The notes: generated from the sequence alone by a model not told the origin. 13,509 nt of DNA from JAJBWD01 sp041670885 (GCA_041670885.1 JBAXYJ010000053.1:1-13509), one strand, 5' to 3'. Positions 1 through 6,628 are shown, counted from the first letter of the stretch. Translations and numbers: made by a program.

Positions 1-2
1 TG

Positions 3-713
3 GTGGGAAAAAAGTATAAAAGAATCCTCTTGAAAATTTCCGGGGAAGCATTATCCGGTAAAAAAGGTTCAGGCTTTGATTTTGATTTTACAAACAGAAT
101 ATCAAATGAAATCAAGGAAATAGTTGATATGGGAGTTCAGGTGGGCCTTGTTGTAGGCGGAGGCAATATCTGGAGAGGCAGAACAGGAGAAGGAATGGAC
201 AGAACTACAGCAGACTATATGGGAATGCTGGCAACCTGCATAAATGCACTGGCTCTTCAGGATTCACTGGAGAACATTGGAGTTTTGACCAGAGTTCAGA
301 CTGCCATAGAGATGAGAGAAATAGCTGAGCCTTTTATCAGAAGAAGAGCTATGAGACATCTGGAGAAGGGAAGAGTTGTTATATTTGCAGCGGGAACAGG
401 GAATCCATATTTTTCAACTGATACAACTGCAGCACTTCGAGCAGCAGAAATAGAGGCTGATGTCATACTTCTGGCAAAAAATGTGGATGCTGTATATGAT
501 AAGGATCCACATAAACATAAAGATGCAAAGAAATACGACAAATTAACTTATATAGAAGTATTAGACCAGGGTCTTCAGGTAATGGATTCTACCGCCACAT
601 CACTATGTATGGATAATAATATTCCTATCCATGTATTCGCCTTAGAGCAGGAAGGGAATATTAAAAGGGCAGTTTTAGGAGAAAAAATAGGGACACTAGT
701 TTCTAAAGAGTAG
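3..713 (+). CDS. pyrH: UMP kinase (uridylate kinase), 5' end at window edge
   Basis: Bacterial UMP kinase of the amino acid kinase fold, which phosphorylates UMP to UDP with ATP in the cytoplasm as the first dedicated step of pyrimidine nucleotide supply. The N-terminus reads KYKRILLKISGEAL, the lysine/glycine nucleotide-binding strand of the family. Further family motifs follow in order: GGGNIWRG, DRTTADYMGMLAT, the acceptor-site stretch TGNPYFSTDTTAALRA and LLAKNVDAVYDKDP. At 236 codons from the GTG at position 3 it has the usual length. The codon before it would be NTG with its first base outside the window, so the true start may be an ATG one codon upstream; the ribosome binding site cannot be seen. 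It ends 12 nt before frr. The pair pyrH-frr normally follows rpsB-tsf, which presumably lies just upstream. Identity is near certain; only the exact start is open. Confidence 0.97.
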   Translation: MGKKYKRILLKISGEALSGKKGSGFDFDFTNRISNEIKEIVDMGVQVGLVVGGGNIWRGRTGEGMDRTTADYMGMLATCINALALQDSLENIGVLTRVQTAIEMREIAEPFIRRRAMRHLEKGRVVIFAAGTGNPYFSTDTTAALRAAEIEADVILLAKNVDAVYDKDPHKHKDAKKYDKLTYIEVLDQGLQVMDSTATSLCMDNNIPIHVFALEQEGNIKRAVLGEKIGTLVSKE

Positions 714-725
714 AGGAGGTATATT

Positions 726-1283
726 ATGACTAATGAAGTAATAAAAAGCTGCGAAGAAAAAATGGTAAAGACTATAAACGTATACAAGCAGGAGCTTAAA
801 ACGATGAAGGCAGGAAGAGCGAATCCTTCAATTCTTGATAAAATTGAAGTTGAATATTACGGAACACTGACACCACTCAGTCAGATGGCAAATGTTTCCG
901 CTCCGGAGCCAAGAATACTTTTAATACAGCCATATGATAAAACCTCAATAAAGGGTATTGAGAAAGCCATACTCTCTTCCGATTTAGGATTAAATCCTTC
1001 AAATGACGGAATTGCCATAAGGCTTATTATACCTGAGCTTACAGAGGAAACGAGAAGAGACTTAGTTAAGAAGATAAAGAAGCTGGAGGAAATTGCAAAG
1101 GTTGCCATCAGATCCATAAGACGTGATGCCAATGAAAAATTCAAAGCCTTTAAAAAGGATAATGAAATAACAGAAGATGAATTTAAAAAAGCAGAAGAAA
1201 AAGTTCAGAAGGTTACTGATTCCTATATAAAAGAGATAGAAGGAATAACATTTGTTAAAGAAAAGGAAATAATGTCAGTTTAA
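726..1283 (+). CDS. frr: Ribosome recycling factor (RRF)
   Basis: Ribosome recycling factor, which together with EF-G splits the post-termination ribosome and releases mRNA and tRNA. The 185-residue length matches the family exactly. The N-terminal helix carries KTINVYKQELKTMKAGRANPS, in which the KAGRAN signature is diagnostic. The central strand block LTPLSQMANVSAPEPRILLIQPYD belongs to domain II, and the C-terminal half (IPELTEETRRDLVKKIKKLEE onward) forms the long charged helices of the three-helix bundle. The ATG is preceded by an AGAGGAGG ribosome binding site at 713-720, and the gene follows pyrH by 12 nt, so the two are co-transcribed. A hairpin with T-tract begins within the stop codon, so the pyrH-frr transcript probably ends, at least in part, here. 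Confidence 0.98.
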   Translation: MTNEVIKSCEEKMVKTINVYKQELKTMKAGRANPSILDKIEVEYYGTLTPLSQMANVSAPEPRILLIQPYDKTSIKGIEKAILSSDLGLNPSNDGIAIRLIIPELTEETRRDLVKKIKKLEEIAKVAIRSIRRDANEKFKAFKKDNEITEDEFKKAEEKVQKVTDSYIKEIEGITFVKEKEIMSV

Positions 1284-1305
1284 AACCTACCTTTGGTAGG
1301 TTTTT
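1282..1305 (+). terminator. Intrinsic terminator after frr
   Basis: A perfect inverted repeat: ACCTACC (1285-1291) and GGTAGGT (1295-1301) with a 3-nt TTT loop, extended by A-runs on the left pairing with T-runs on the right, followed by a T-tract to 1305. This is the textbook form of a Rho-independent terminator, and it starts at the frr stop codon. The flanking A and T runs would let it work on either strand. The next gene, uppS, lies 43 nt downstream on the same strand with no strong promoter between, so it may be a partial terminator or attenuator within a longer operon. Confidence 0.85.
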
Positions 1306-1334
1306 GTATGATTTTTTATATGCAGTAAGCAGTA

Positions 1335-1342
1335 AGAGGAGA
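1335..1342 (+). promoter_or_regulatory. Ribosome binding site that sets the uppS start
   Basis: AGAGGAGA sits 6 nt before the ATG at 1349. It decides between that ATG and an in-frame TTG at 1304, which would fall inside the terminator T-tract and has no ribosome binding site. The motif abuts a perfect 7-nt tandem repeat GCAGTAA at 1322-1335. Confidence 0.75.
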
Positions 1343-1348
1343 TATGAA

Positions 1349-2083
1349 ATGAAATTTTTCTCTAAAAATAAAACTGAAGGAATAGATTTAGACTTAAATA
1401 ATATTCCAAAGCATATTGGCATAATAATGGACGGGAATGGAAGATGGGCTAAAAAAAGAGGTCTTCCCAGGTCCATGGGCCATAAAGCAGGTGTAGAAGC
1501 CATCAGGGAAATTGTTAAAGAATGCAGCAGATTAGGAGTGAAGTATCTGACTATTTATGCTTTTTCAACAGAAAACTGGAAAAGGCCTAAAGATGAGGTA
1601 AATACTCTTATGAGTCTTCTTGCTGATTACCTTAAAAATGAGTTTGAAGAGCTGAATAAAAATAATGTAATAATAAATCATCTTGGCAGCATATCAAAAC
1701 TTCCTCAAATATGCCAGAATGAATTAGTTGATGCCTATGAGAAGACAAAGAAGAACACTGGCCTTACTCTTAACTTAGCACTAAATTACGGAGGACGGCA
1801 GGAAATAATAGAGGCAGTTAAAAAAATAGCAGCGGAAAAATCCCAGGATGAAATAACAGAGGATAATTTCAAAGAATATCTTTATACTAAAGGAATACCT
1901 GATCCTGACCTAATAATAAGATCCAGCGGAGAAATGAGACTCAGTAATTTTCTGATATGGCAGTCTGCTTATTCTGAGTTTTGGGTTTCGGATATAAACT
2001 GGCCGGATTTTAGGAAAGAAAATCTTCAGAAGGCAATATGGGATTACCAGAGAAGAGACAGAAGATATGGCGGAATTAAGTAG
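1349..2083 (+). CDS. uppS: Undecaprenyl diphosphate synthase (cis-prenyltransferase)
   Basis: Cis-prenyltransferase that adds isopentenyl diphosphate units to farnesyl diphosphate, making the C55 lipid carrier used in peptidoglycan and other wall polymers. With the ATG at 1349 the protein has 244 residues. The family signature HIGIIMDGNGRWAKKRG lies at about residues 22-38, with catalytic Asp28. The central part has SxENWKRP and NLALNYGGRQEI. The C-terminal signature DLIIRSSGEMRLSNFLIWQ continues into SAYSEFWVSDINWPDF, which carries the conserved Arg-x-Ser-Gly-Glu diphosphate- and metal-binding residues. The start follows from the AGAGGAGA site; the longer reading from a TTG at 1304 overlaps the terminator. 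cdsA follows after 59 nt. Position after frr and before cdsA is the standard Firmicutes order. Dxr and IspG, encoded just downstream, feed the isoprenoid pathway that supplies its substrates. Confidence 0.97.
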   Translation: MKFFSKNKTEGIDLDLNNIPKHIGIIMDGNGRWAKKRGLPRSMGHKAGVEAIREIVKECSRLGVKYLTIYAFSTENWKRPKDEVNTLMSLLADYLKNEFEELNKNNVIINHLGSISKLPQICQNELVDAYEKTKKNTGLTLNLALNYGGRQEIIEAVKKIAAEKSQDEITEDNFKEYLYTKGIPDPDLIIRSSGEMRLSNFLIWQSAYSEFWVSDINWPDFRKENLQKAIWDYQRRDRRYGGIK

Positions 2084-2129
2084 GAAGTTTTATAAGATAG
2101 AGCAGATAGTTATACGATTTCGTGAATAA

Positions 2130-2139
2130 GTGGGGTGGG
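2130..2139 (+). promoter_or_regulatory. Probable ribosome binding site for cdsA
   Basis: The G-rich run GTGGGGTGGG, the only Shine-Dalgarno-like stretch in the uppS-cdsA spacer, lies just before a TTG at 2143. It supports TTG 2143 over the in-frame GTG at 2122, which has no purine-rich site upstream. The match to AGGAGG is imperfect. Confidence 0.4.
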
Positions 2140-2142
2140 ATT

Positions 2143-2940
2143 TTGGATAAAAGATATTTAGGTGCTCTTATACTAGCTCCTTTTGTTATTTTCATTTTTC
2201 TTGGAGGTATTTATTTAAAATATGGAATTATGCTGCTGTCCATTTTGGGGCTTTTTGAATTTTATAAAGTCTCCAGGGTGAGAGGAGTTAAGCCCTTAAA
2301 TATAGCAGCTTACCTTTTAACGATATTTTATTATGTAATAATAAATACAAAATATGATATAAATAAATTTATTCCAATAGCTCTTCTGGTACTTTTAATA
2401 CTTATGTGTATACCGGTTATAGATGTTAAGTTTACTTATTTTGATGTTGCAATAACAGTTCTTGGCTTTTTATATGTACCGGTATTATTCAGCGCAATTC
2501 CGCTGGTAAACGGAAAAGAGTATGGAAAGTATTTGGTATGGCTTATTTTCATCTCTTCCTGGCTTTGCGATACGGCTGCTTACTATACAGGAAGATTCTT
2601 TGGAAAAAGGAAGCTTTGCCCTAAGGTAAGCCCTAAAAAGACGGTAGAGGGATCCCTGGGTGGAGTTTTGGGAAGTGTACTGGGATGTGCTGTATATGGA
2701 TTTATATTAAATCATTTTGTTCTTGATATTCCAATGTATCATTATTTAGCAATTGGATTGATTTCGGGAATTTTATGCCAGTTTGGAGACTTAACAGCTT
2801 CCTCAATAAAGAGGAATTCAAATGTTAAAGATTACAGCAATTTAATTCCAGGTCACGGCGGAATTTTAGATAGGTTTGACAGCATACTTTTCTCAGGTGC
2901 AGTAGTATACTATTATTTAACCTATATTATTGGATTATAA
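2143..2940 (+). CDS. cdsA: Phosphatidate cytidylyltransferase (CDP-diacylglycerol synthase)
   Basis: Integral membrane enzyme that makes CDP-diacylglycerol from CTP and phosphatidic acid, the branch point for all phospholipids. Most of the protein is a series of hydrophobic segments (LILAPFVIFIFLGGIYL, a cluster around residues 50-90, VLFSAIPLV, a Gly-rich segment and a hydrophobic C-terminus). The family signature is clear near the end: SSIKRNSNVKD followed by IPGHGGILDRFDS, with His238, Asp243 and Asp246 from the chosen start. Upstream, CDTAAYYTGRFFGK and SPKKTVEGS are further conserved blocks. I chose TTG at 2143 because the protein then begins DKRYLGALILAP, the usual family N-terminus, with a G-rich site before it. 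A GTG at 2122 would add seven residues (272 instead of 265). It follows uppS by 59 nt and is followed by a 307-nt gap. Confidence 0.94.
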   Translation: MDKRYLGALILAPFVIFIFLGGIYLKYGIMLLSILGLFEFYKVSRVRGVKPLNIAAYLLTIFYYVIINTKYDINKFIPIALLVLLILMCIPVIDVKFTYFDVAITVLGFLYVPVLFSAIPLVNGKEYGKYLVWLIFISSWLCDTAAYYTGRFFGKRKLCPKVSPKKTVEGSLGGVLGSVLGCAVYGFILNHFVLDIPMYHYLAIGLISGILCQFGDLTASSIKRNSNVKDYSNLIPGHGGILDRFDSILFSGAVVYYYLTYIIGL

Positions 2941-2962
2941 TATCTAAAGCTAAAAAATAAGT

Positions 2963-3011
2963 GCAAGCAGTAAATTTCCTGTTTAATAGATATCAGGCAG
3001 TTGCTGCTTGC
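2963..3011 (+). terminator. Possible terminator or structured RNA after cdsA
   Basis: GCAAGCAG (2963-2970) pairs perfectly with CTGCTTGC (3004-3011). Nested inside, CCTG (2978-2981) pairs with CAGG (2994-2997) around a 12-nt loop. The outer and inner stems are separated by an internal loop. The T-rich stretch after it (TTTATCATTTATTTA) is interrupted and weak. It lies 22 nt past the cdsA stop and before a promoter, so termination of the uppS-cdsA transcript is a reasonable role, but it is not a canonical terminator. Confidence 0.4.
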
Positions 3012-3024
3012 TTTATCATTTATT

Positions 3025-3057
3025 TATGACTCACATTTTTATAAGTATGAGTACATA
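3025..3057. repeat. Inverted repeat in the cdsA-dxr gap
   Basis: TATGACTCA (3025-3033) is complementary to TGAGTACATA (3048-3057) apart from one bulged base, around a 14-nt AT-rich centre. It is the second of three inverted repeats in this gap. No T-tract follows. It could be an RNA hairpin or a protein binding site; the sequence alone does not say which. Confidence 0.35.
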
Positions 3058-3064
3058 TTTATGT

Positions 3065-3092
3065 TTCAGGTTACATTGATTTTCCACCTGAA
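3065..3092. repeat. Inverted repeat upstream of the dxr promoter
   Basis: TTCAGGT (3065-3071) and ACCTGAA (3086-3092) are perfect 7-nt inverted arms with a 14-nt centre. The downstream arm ends 34 nt before the -35 box of the candidate dxr promoter, a position suited to an activator or operator site. The following bases are not T-rich, so it is not a terminator. Confidence 0.4.
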
Positions 3093-3126
3093 GTCCCGAT
3101 GTTCAGTGCAGCTAAACTAGTTCACT

Positions 3127-3154
3127 TTGACATCCAAATATGATATAGTAAGAT
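3127..3154 (+). promoter_or_regulatory. Predicted sigma-A promoter for the dxr transcript
   Basis: A perfect -35 box TTGACA (3127-3132) is followed after 16 nt by TAAGAT (3149-3154), a 4-of-6 match to TATAAT. Transcription would start near 3161, leaving a leader of about 87 nt before dxr. The 307-nt gap and the hairpins upstream fit a new transcription unit starting here. An 8-nt palindrome, AACTAGTT (3115-3122), lies 4 nt before the -35 box. The downstream leader to 3247 is AT-rich and I see no known riboswitch in it. Confidence 0.6.
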
Positions 3155-3247
3155 ACAGTAATCAACTAATTCATTAAATTTTAAATAGGAACTCCTTTTT
3201 GTATAAACAGGAATTTTTAATATTAATAAAATATTGGAGATAATATA

Positions 3248-4405
3248 ATGAAAAATATATGTATTTTAGGAGCTACAGGCTCTATTGGAACTCAAACTCT
3301 TGATGTAATAAGAAGTGACTGCGAAAATTTCAAATTAATTTCAGTAAGTGCTAATAATAATTACAAAAAGATAATAGAAATAATAAAGGAGTTTCATCCA
3401 AAGTATATAGCTATGATGGAAGATGCTGCCTGCAAAAATGTATCAGACTACTGCAGAGAAAATAATGAAAATGTAGAGGTACTTCAAGGTATAGATGGAT
3501 TATGCACTATAGCATCTATTTCTGAAGTTGATATTGTAGTTACATCAATTGTTGGTATGATTGGCTTAAGGCCAACCTTAGCTGCTATAAGAGCTAAAAA
3601 AAATATAGCTTTGGCAAATAAAGAAACTCTAGTTGTGGCAGGTGATATAGTAATAAAAGAAGCCATAGATAATAAAGTTCAGATCCTTCCTGTTGATTCT
3701 GAGCACGGAGCCATATTTCAGTGCTTAAACGGAGAAAAGTACTCTGATATTAAAAATATTCTGCTTACTGCCTCCGGGGGGCCCTTTAGAGGGAAAAAAC
3801 TTAATGACTTGGCAGATGTCAGTATAAATGAGGCATTAGCCCATCCTAAGTGGAACATGGGAAGAAAAATATCTATAGACTCTGCTACACTTATGAATAA
3901 AGGTCTGGAGGTAATAGAAGCCCATCACTTGTTTAATGCAGGCTTTGATGATATTAAGGTTATAGTTCATCCTCAAAGCATAGTTCACTCTATGGTTGAA
4001 TTTAGAGATGGAAGTATTATAGCTCAGATGACACAGCCGGATATGAGGCTTCCTATACAGTATGCACTTAATTATCCGGTAAGAAAAGAAACGATTATAA
4101 AAGCTCTTGATTTTTATCAGGTTTCATCCCTTACCTTTGAAAAGCCTGATATGGAAACATTTAAATGTCTCAAGCTATCATTTCAGGCAGGAAAAACAGG
4201 TGGACTTATGACAACAATTTTAAATTCTGCAAATGAAGAAGCAGTAGACATGTTTTTAAATAAGGAAATAAAATTTCTTGATATTGGGAATATTATAGAG
4301 GATTCTCTGGGAAAATTTGAAAATGGGCCTATTTCTTTAGAAAGCATATTAGAGACAGATCTAATGGTAAGAAGCTACATAAAAAATAATTTTAGGAGGT
4401 ACTAA
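3248..4405 (+). CDS. dxr: 1-deoxy-D-xylulose 5-phosphate reductoisomerase
   Basis: Dxr (IspC) converts 1-deoxy-D-xylulose 5-phosphate to 2-C-methyl-D-erythritol 4-phosphate with NADPH, the first committed step of the MEP isoprenoid pathway. The 385-residue protein opens with the NADPH-binding loop GATGSIG at residues 8-14. It carries ANKETLVVAGD, then the metal-binding PVDSEHGAIFQC (Asp150, Glu152). SGGPF is followed by HPKWNMGRKISIDSATLMNK (His199), and the third metal ligand Glu221 lies in NKGLEVIEAHH. HPQSIVHSMVEF and the Met-containing substrate loop TQPDMRLPIQYA follow. All catalytic positions expected for the family are present, and the length is normal. The ATG at 3248 has a TTGGAGA site about 8 nt upstream. 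The gene is probably the first of a dxr-rseP-ispG unit driven by the promoter at 3127-3154. Its last codons contain the ribosome binding site of rseP. Confidence 0.98.
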   Translation: MKNICILGATGSIGTQTLDVIRSDCENFKLISVSANNNYKKIIEIIKEFHPKYIAMMEDAACKNVSDYCRENNENVEVLQGIDGLCTIASISEVDIVVTSIVGMIGLRPTLAAIRAKKNIALANKETLVVAGDIVIKEAIDNKVQILPVDSEHGAIFQCLNGEKYSDIKNILLTASGGPFRGKKLNDLADVSINEALAHPKWNMGRKISIDSATLMNKGLEVIEAHHLFNAGFDDIKVIVHPQSIVHSMVEFRDGSIIAQMTQPDMRLPIQYALNYPVRKETIIKALDFYQVSSLTFEKPDMETFKCLKLSFQAGKTGGLMTTILNSANEEAVDMFLNKEIKFLDIGNIIEDSLGKFENGPISLESILETDLMVRSYIKNNFRRY

Positions 4406-4407
4406 TC

Positions 4408-5427
4408 TTGAGTTTTAGTTTTATTTTGTATATATTACTGGCTTTGGTATTCATCGGAATCCTGGTTTTAGGCCACGAGCTGGGGCATTTTACGCTGGCT
4501 AAAATTAATGGTGTTAAGGTTGAGGAGTTTTCAATAGGAATGGGACCTAAACTTTTCTCAATCAAGGGCAGGGAGACCAGGTACTCAATCAGAATAGTCC
4601 CAATAGGCGGATATGTTAAGATGCTGGGAGAACAGGAAAAAAGCTCTGATGAGAGGGCTTTTACAAATCTTCCTCCTCTTAGAAGGCTGAGCATTATAGC
4701 TGCAGGACCTTTCATGAATTTTGTAATTGCCATAGTTTTATTTGCTGTACTTGGAGCAAGCCAGGGATTTATGACAAATAAAGTAAAATCTGTAGTTCCT
4801 GATTCTCCGGCCTACAAGGTTGGTTTGAAAAACGGAGATGAAATAATTAAAATAGGAAGCAGTAAGATTTCAACCTGGGAGGATTTTGTAACAGGTATAT
4901 ATAACAGTAATGGTGCTCCGGTTAATATTACAGTTAAAAGAGACAGCAAAGAGATTAACTACACTATAACTCCTGTTAAGGAAGATAACAGACTTATTAT
5001 AGGAGTATATGCCCAGGAAGGAAAATCAGGATTTATTTCCTCAGTTAATTATGGCTTTAGAGAAACCGGCTTTATAATAAAACAAACCTTTAACTTTTTC
5101 GGAACATTATTTAAAGGAAAAGCCACAGCAAATGACTTTGGAGGACCTGTTACTATAATTAAATTTTCAGCCCAGGCTGCTAAAACAAGTCTGTGGAATC
5201 TGGTATTTTTAATGGCGGGCTTCAGCGTTCAATTTGGAATATTTAATATTATTCCTTTCCCTGCATTAGATGGAGGATATATTTTCTTATATATTTTCCA
5301 GATAATAACCGGTAAGGAAATAGATGAAAACAAAGTAGGAGTAATAAATTATTTTGGCTTTATACTTCTCATGCTGCTTATGGTAGCAGTTACATTAAAG
5401 GATATATTTTATCCAATCAATTTATAG
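4408..5427 (+). CDS. rseP: Site-2 intramembrane zinc metalloprotease, RseP/RasP family
   Basis: Membrane-embedded metalloprotease of the S2P family. Relatives (E. coli RseP, B. subtilis RasP) cleave anti-sigma factors and remnant signal peptides inside the membrane. The first transmembrane segment (about residues 4-22) runs into HELGH (residues 23-27: zinc ligands His23 and His27, catalytic Glu24). A PDZ-like domain covers about residues 105-190 (VPDSPAYKVGLKNGDEIIKI). The second zinc motif is NIIPFPALDGG, with Asp288 in the LDG triad, followed by a final hydrophobic helix. At 339 residues it is of the single-PDZ Gram-positive type. The start is a TTG, chosen because AGGAGG at 4394-4399 sits 8 nt before it. 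It begins 2 nt after the dxr stop and ends 8 nt before ispG. The residue after the LDGG motif is Tyr, where I would more often expect Arg. The substrate cannot be read from this window. Confidence 0.95.
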   Translation: MSFSFILYILLALVFIGILVLGHELGHFTLAKINGVKVEEFSIGMGPKLFSIKGRETRYSIRIVPIGGYVKMLGEQEKSSDERAFTNLPPLRRLSIIAAGPFMNFVIAIVLFAVLGASQGFMTNKVKSVVPDSPAYKVGLKNGDEIIKIGSSKISTWEDFVTGIYNSNGAPVNITVKRDSKEINYTITPVKEDNRLIIGVYAQEGKSGFISSVNYGFRETGFIIKQTFNFFGTLFKGKATANDFGGPVTIIKFSAQAAKTSLWNLVFLMAGFSVQFGIFNIIPFPALDGGYIFLYIFQIITGKEIDENKVGVINYFGFILLMLLMVAVTLKDIFYPINL

Positions 5428-5435
5428 GTGAAATT

Positions 5436-6485
5436 ATGGAAAGAAAAAAAACTAAAAAGATAAAACTAGGAGATACCTTTATAGGCGGAGATTCAAAAAT
5501 AACAGTTCAGTCTATGACAAATACAGATACAAGAGATGCTCTTAAGACAGTTAATCAGATACTGGAGCTTACGCAAAAAGGCTGCGATATTATAAGGTGC
5601 GCAGTAGTAGATGAGGATGCTGCAAAAGCAATCAGGGAGATAAAAAAGAGAATAAAAATTCCGCTGGTGGCAGATATTCATTTTGACTATAGGCTTGCTC
5701 TGTTATCAATAGAAAATGGTGTGGACGGCCTTAGGATAAATCCCGGAAATATTGGAAGCAGGGAAAGGGTAAAATTGGTGGCTGAGGCAGCTAAAGCTAA
5801 AAATATTCCTATCAGAATAGGAGTTAATTCAGGATCTTTAGATAAGACTCTTTTAGAAAAGTATGGTAAAGTATGCCCTGAGGCTCTTGTTGAAAGCGCC
5901 CTATCTCATATAAACATACTGGAAGATGTTAATTTTGATGATATTGTCATATCTATTAAGTCATCAAATGTTATTCAGACAGTAGAATGCTACAGACTTA
6001 TATCAGGTAAGGTAAGCTATCCTCTTCACCTGGGAGTAACAGAAGCAGGAACGCTTATAAACTCATCAGTTAAATCATCTATAGGAATAGGCTCTCTTTT
6101 ACTTGATGGAATAGGAGACACCATAAGAGTTTCCATAACGGGAAATCCTTTAGATGAGGTTAAAATAGGAAGAGAAATATTAAAAAGTACAGGAAACCTG
6201 AAAAGCGGCATAGAATTTGTATCCTGTCCAACCTGCGGCAGAACAGAAATAGACCTTATTAAAATAGCCTCAGAAGTTGAAGAAAGACTTGCAGATTACC
6301 CTAAAAGCATAAAGGTAGCTGTAATGGGCTGCATAGTTAACGGGCCGGGAGAGGCAAGAGAAGCGGATATTGGAATTGCCGGAGGAAAAAATGAAGGCCT
6401 TATTTTTAAAAAGGGAAAAATAATAAAAAAGGTTAAGGAACAGGATCTGGTCCGGGAGTTAATTAATGAAATTAAAAAATTATAA
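5436..6485 (+). CDS. ispG: 4-hydroxy-3-methylbut-2-enyl diphosphate synthase (flavodoxin type)
   Basis: IspG (GcpE) is the [4Fe-4S] enzyme that reductively opens the cyclic diphosphate MEcPP to HMBPP, the second-to-last step of the MEP pathway. The N-terminal TIM barrel shows VQSMTNTDTRD, CDIIRCAVVDE, PLVADIHFDYRLAL, LRINPGNIG and RIGVNSGSL. The C-terminal cluster domain has CPTCGRTEIDL (cluster ligands Cys264 and Cys267) and MGCIVNGPGEAREADIGIAGG (Cys299 and Glu306). At 349 residues it is of the short, two-domain bacterial type. The ATG at 5436 has an AGGTGA site overlapping the rseP stop codon, so it is tightly linked to rseP. With dxr two genes upstream, it frames the protease gene with isoprenoid enzymes. 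It is followed by 195 nt without a gene. Confidence 0.98.
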   Translation: MERKKTKKIKLGDTFIGGDSKITVQSMTNTDTRDALKTVNQILELTQKGCDIIRCAVVDEDAAKAIREIKKRIKIPLVADIHFDYRLALLSIENGVDGLRINPGNIGSRERVKLVAEAAKAKNIPIRIGVNSGSLDKTLLEKYGKVCPEALVESALSHINILEDVNFDDIVISIKSSNVIQTVECYRLISGKVSYPLHLGVTEAGTLINSSVKSSIGIGSLLLDGIGDTIRVSITGNPLDEVKIGREILKSTGNLKSGIEFVSCPTCGRTEIDLIKIASEVEERLADYPKSIKVAVMGCIVNGPGEAREADIGIAGGKNEGLIFKKGKIIKKVKEQDLVRELINEIKKL

Positions 6486-6495
6486 AACTTATTAT

Positions 6496-6536
6496 GGCTG
6501 CACCAATTGTTAATTTAATGGTATGTTTAAACAGCC
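6496..6536. repeat. Weak inverted repeat after ispG
   Basis: GGCTG (6496-6500) and CAGCC (6532-6536) could close a stem around a 31-nt AT-rich loop that contains the palindrome GTTTAAAC. No T-tract follows, so I do not call it a terminator. It is the only other pairing I noticed between ispG and the rimP leader hairpin. Confidence 0.2.
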
Positions 6537-6569
6537 TGCCGGAGACAAATCAGTTATCCTTATTTTAGC

Positions 6570-6598
6570 TTGCATTTATTAATAATATATGGTAACAT
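6570..6598 (+). promoter_or_regulatory. Weak candidate promoter for the rimP-nusA-infB operon
   Basis: TTGCAT (6570-6575), then a 17-nt spacer, then TAACAT (6593-6598). The -10 box is preceded by TG at 6590-6591, giving an extended -10 (TGnTAACAT) that can offset the poor -35 match (3 of 6). A start near 6605 would give a leader of about 75 nt that holds the hairpin at 6629-6651. The call rests on weak matches plus its position in the longest gap before this gene block. Confidence 0.3.
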
Positions 6599-6628
6599 AA
6601 ACCTGATGAATACTTAATATTTTTACGT

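Noticed and set aside
1304..1348. N-terminal extension of uppS from a TTG at 1304
   Set aside because: The TTG lies in the T-tract of the frr terminator with no ribosome binding site; the ATG at 1349 has AGAGGAGA at good spacing and gives a normal-length protein.
2961..3029. Small open frame of about 22 codons (GTG start) in the cdsA-dxr gap
   Set aside because: No ribosome binding site, and the frame coincides with the stem at 2963-3011, whose pairing explains the sequence better.
3061..3120. Small open frame of 19 codons (ATG at 3061) in the cdsA-dxr gap
   Set aside because: No ribosome binding site upstream, very short, and it overlaps the 3065-3092 inverted repeat; no support as a gene.
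3161..3247. Riboswitch or T-box in the dxr leader
   Set aside because: The leader is AT-rich with only very short pairings (such as AGG/CCT at 3187-3196) and no recognisable conserved riboswitch or T-box core.
4392..4733. Minus-strand open frame of 113 codons opposite the start of rseP
   Set aside because: It is antisense to the conserved HELGH region of rseP and shows no family resemblance.
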